Below, in pieces: positions 62,593 through 64,000 of a stretch of 64,000 nt of DNA. A program made the translations under genes and the position numbers. Each line of letters opens with the position of its first letter. The stretch's first letter is position 1. This stretch comes from Oceanibium sediminis (GTDB lineage Bacteria; Pseudomonadota; Alphaproteobacteria; Rhodobacterales; Rhodobacteraceae), in assembly GCF_003265325.1 (NCBI RefSeq), contig NZ_QGNX01000001.1, forward strand, positions 124,001 through 188,000. Direction: 5' to 3'. The notes below the pieces were generated by a model. It did no database searches and was not told the DNA's origin. It saw nothing but the letters and a program-made list of their open reading frames with translations.

Positions 62593-63993
62593 ATGAGCGA
62601 GCGATCTGCCCCACGGCGGCCGTGGCTGCCCCTGTCCGCCGCGTTGAGCGTGGCGATCCTGGCCGTTGTCGTGGCGCTCGGCTGGGACCGCAGCTTCTGG
62701 TTCGACGAGGTCTATACCCTCGGCGCGGCGGCGGTGGGGCGCGCGCAGGACTGGGACATCATCCTGCGCGACGTGCATCCGCCCACCTTCACCATGCTGG
62801 TCCGCACCTGGGGGGAAGTCGTCGGTGGCAGCACCCCGGCGCTGCGCGCGATCAACCTGATCGGCGCGGCGGCGCTGGCGCTTGGCCTTTGGATCGCGTC
62901 GAAACAGCTGGAGCGGGGGCGGTTCTGGCTGCTGGTCTGCCTGGTGCTGGTCAACGGATACACCCTGCAACTGGGGCTGGACCTGCGATCCTACGCGCTG
63001 CTGCTGGGGCTGACATTCCTCGCCCAGGCGCTGCTGCTGGCCGAGTTTTCGGGCAAGGGCGCGCAGACCGGCTGGCTGATCCTGCTCGCGGCAATCCTGG
63101 GATCGCTGCATTTCTTCGGCACGGCGGCGGGGCTGACGATCCTCGGCGTGTCGGCCCTGGGACATCTGCGCGCCGGGCGTATCGCGCGCGCCGCCGTGCT
63201 GGGGATGGCTTGCCTGGTGATTGGCGGCGCGGTGCTCGGCTTCGCGTTCGGTATCGCCAGCGCCTCGGGCCAGCTTGGCGGCATCAACTGGATCAAGACG
63301 GGACCCGAGCCGCTGCTGGATTTTTTCGCCCAGCAGATCCTGCTGGTGCTGCTGGTCTTCGGCCTGGCTTTGTTTCGGCGCAGCCCTTCGGTGGACCCGG
63401 CGCAGAGGCGCATCGCGCTGTGGATGCTGGCGGTGCCCGGAATCGTCGCCGGGGTCACCTTGCTGATCTCGCTTCACACGCCGGTCCTGACGACCCGCAA
63501 CCTGATCGTCTGCGTACCCGGCGTCAGCCTGGCCGCGGTGCTGCTCACCCCCCCGGCGCTGATGCAACGCCTGTCCGCCACACCGCTGCTGCTGATCGCC
63601 GTCGCGCTGGTCGGGATCCGCGTCGGAGACATCGCCACGCGCAACACCCAGATGATCGAATGGGCGATCACCACCGCCGCGCCCGCGGCCTGCGACGGCG
63701 CGCCGATTTATGTCATCCGACCCTCGACCGTGGACAAATTCGCGCAGGAAGTGTTCCTCGGCGGCATCAAACGCCCCCAGATCGAGTTAACCAGTTTTTC
63801 GCCCGACAACGCCCCCCTGCCGCCGGGTTGCGACATGCTGGCCGTCGGCTGGCACCAGATCGGCGAAGTGTCGGACGTCATCGCCTTTTTCGACTCGCGC
63901 GGGGTCCGGACCGAGGCGATCCTGCCCCCCGACACGCGGCTGGCGAAGCGCGCCGCGATGACGAGCGGTTTCGTGATCCGCGTCGTCCCCTGA
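62593..63993 (+). CDS. GT-C membrane glycosyltransferase-like protein (ArnT/GT39 type)
   Basis: 466 aa with about eleven membrane segments. The first periplasmic loop has 'WFDEVYTLGAAAVG' (the FDE-x3-T catalytic-loop form of GT-C enzymes) followed by 'DVHPPTFTMLVRTW'. The C-terminal about 120 residues are soluble and probably periplasmic ('APIYVIRPSTVDKFAQEVFLGG'). It may transfer a lipid-linked sugar to an envelope acceptor; substrate unknown. Stop at 63993, 7 bases from the window end. Confidence 0.8.
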   Translation: MSERSAPRRPWLPLSAALSVAILAVVVALGWDRSFWFDEVYTLGAAAVGRAQDWDIILRDVHPPTFTMLVRTWGEVVGGSTPALRAINLIGAAALALGLWIASKQLERGRFWLLVCLVLVNGYTLQLGLDLRSYALLLGLTFLAQALLLAEFSGKGAQTGWLILLAAILGSLHFFGTAAGLTILGVSALGHLRAGRIARAAVLGMACLVIGGAVLGFAFGIASASGQLGGINWIKTGPEPLLDFFAQQILLVLLVFGLALFRRSPSVDPAQRRIALWMLAVPGIVAGVTLLISLHTPVLTTRNLIVCVPGVSLAAVLLTPPALMQRLSATPLLLIAVALVGIRVGDIATRNTQMIEWAITTAAPAACDGAPIYVIRPSTVDKFAQEVFLGGIKRPQIELTSFSPDNAPLPPGCDMLAVGWHQIGEVSDVIAFFDSRGVRTEAILPPDTRLAKRAAMTSGFVIRVVP

Positions 63994-64000
63994 CAAATGC

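Overview
The window is a gene-dense, high-GC stretch of chromosome from an alphaproteobacterium, most probably of the Rhodobacteraceae (Roseobacter-type). This rests on several things: the aa3 cytochrome oxidase cluster ctaC-ctaB-small ORF-ctaG-ctaE followed by SURF1, thrC, an M16 peptidase and a GNAT; a methylmalonyl-CoA epimerase overlapping a DUF1467 gene; a DgcN/DgcA pair; a form II-type coxSLM cluster; and a TTAA-N7-TTAAC (CtrA-type) site. I see no rRNA, tRNA, CRISPR array, transposase, integrase or phage gene, so this is mostly core chromosome with a few accessory inserts.

Layout. 1-5.6 kb (mostly minus): phytase-like secreted protein (cut by the left edge), mepA endopeptidase, UMF1-type MFS permease, DMT exporter, an RcnB-like secreted protein, YggT, and a VOC protein. 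5.7-10.1 kb: chrA, periplasmic msrA, argG, and a divergent Lrp/LysE pair. 10.1-12.5 kb: two tandem sulfotransferases, then AT-richer DNA with a small ORF. 12.6-18.9 kb: Fe-dependent alcohol dehydrogenase with an alpha/beta hydrolase, thiolase, a divergent diguanylate cyclase and receiver-only protein with a CtrA-type box between them, and a glutathionyl-hydroquinone reductase. 19.0-21.9 kb: dgcN-dgcA-D-amino-acid transaminase, which can be read as a route from D-amino acids through D-glutamate to N-acetyl-L-glutamate. 22.5-24.4 kb: pncA-pncB, translationally coupled NAD salvage. 24.4-25.7 kb: small secreted or unknown proteins. 25.8-33.6 kb: TPR protein, an SDR lacking the catalytic Tyr, HAD phosphatase, DUF389 membrane protein, dapE, DMT transporter, class II aldolase and a DUF2064 glycosyltransferase-like protein. 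33.7-37.5 kb: coxS-coxL-coxM with the form II AYRGAGR loop.

37.7-47.7 kb: methylmalonyl-CoA epimerase, DUF1467, M32 carboxypeptidase, the DUF1800/DUF1501 pair, GNAT, azoR, nitroreductase, EI24 protein, and the purine/methionine-salvage genes mtnP and apt with a 56-codon ORF between them. 47.9-59.5 kb: a long minus-strand series that starts with ctaC and runs through ctaB, ctaG, ctaE, a GSCFA-domain gene, SURF1, thrC, M16 peptidase, GNAT, an MBL-like protein and an FAD-linked oxidase, ending at a perfect 15-bp terminator stem. 59.8-64 kb (plus): tldD, dprA and an ArnT-like GT-C membrane protein.

Several starts are set by Shine-Dalgarno position rather than by the longest ORF. Two are TTG starts (3985 and 55981). 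In three small secreted proteins an upstream in-frame ATG is really part of the Shine-Dalgarno sequence of the next ATG. The most interesting items are the D-amino-acid funnel, the form II cox cluster without local maturation genes, the GSCFA gene inside the oxidase operon, the CtrA box beside a cyclic-di-GMP enzyme and an atypical receiver, and the hairpin that sequesters the ribosome-binding site at 3993-4022.
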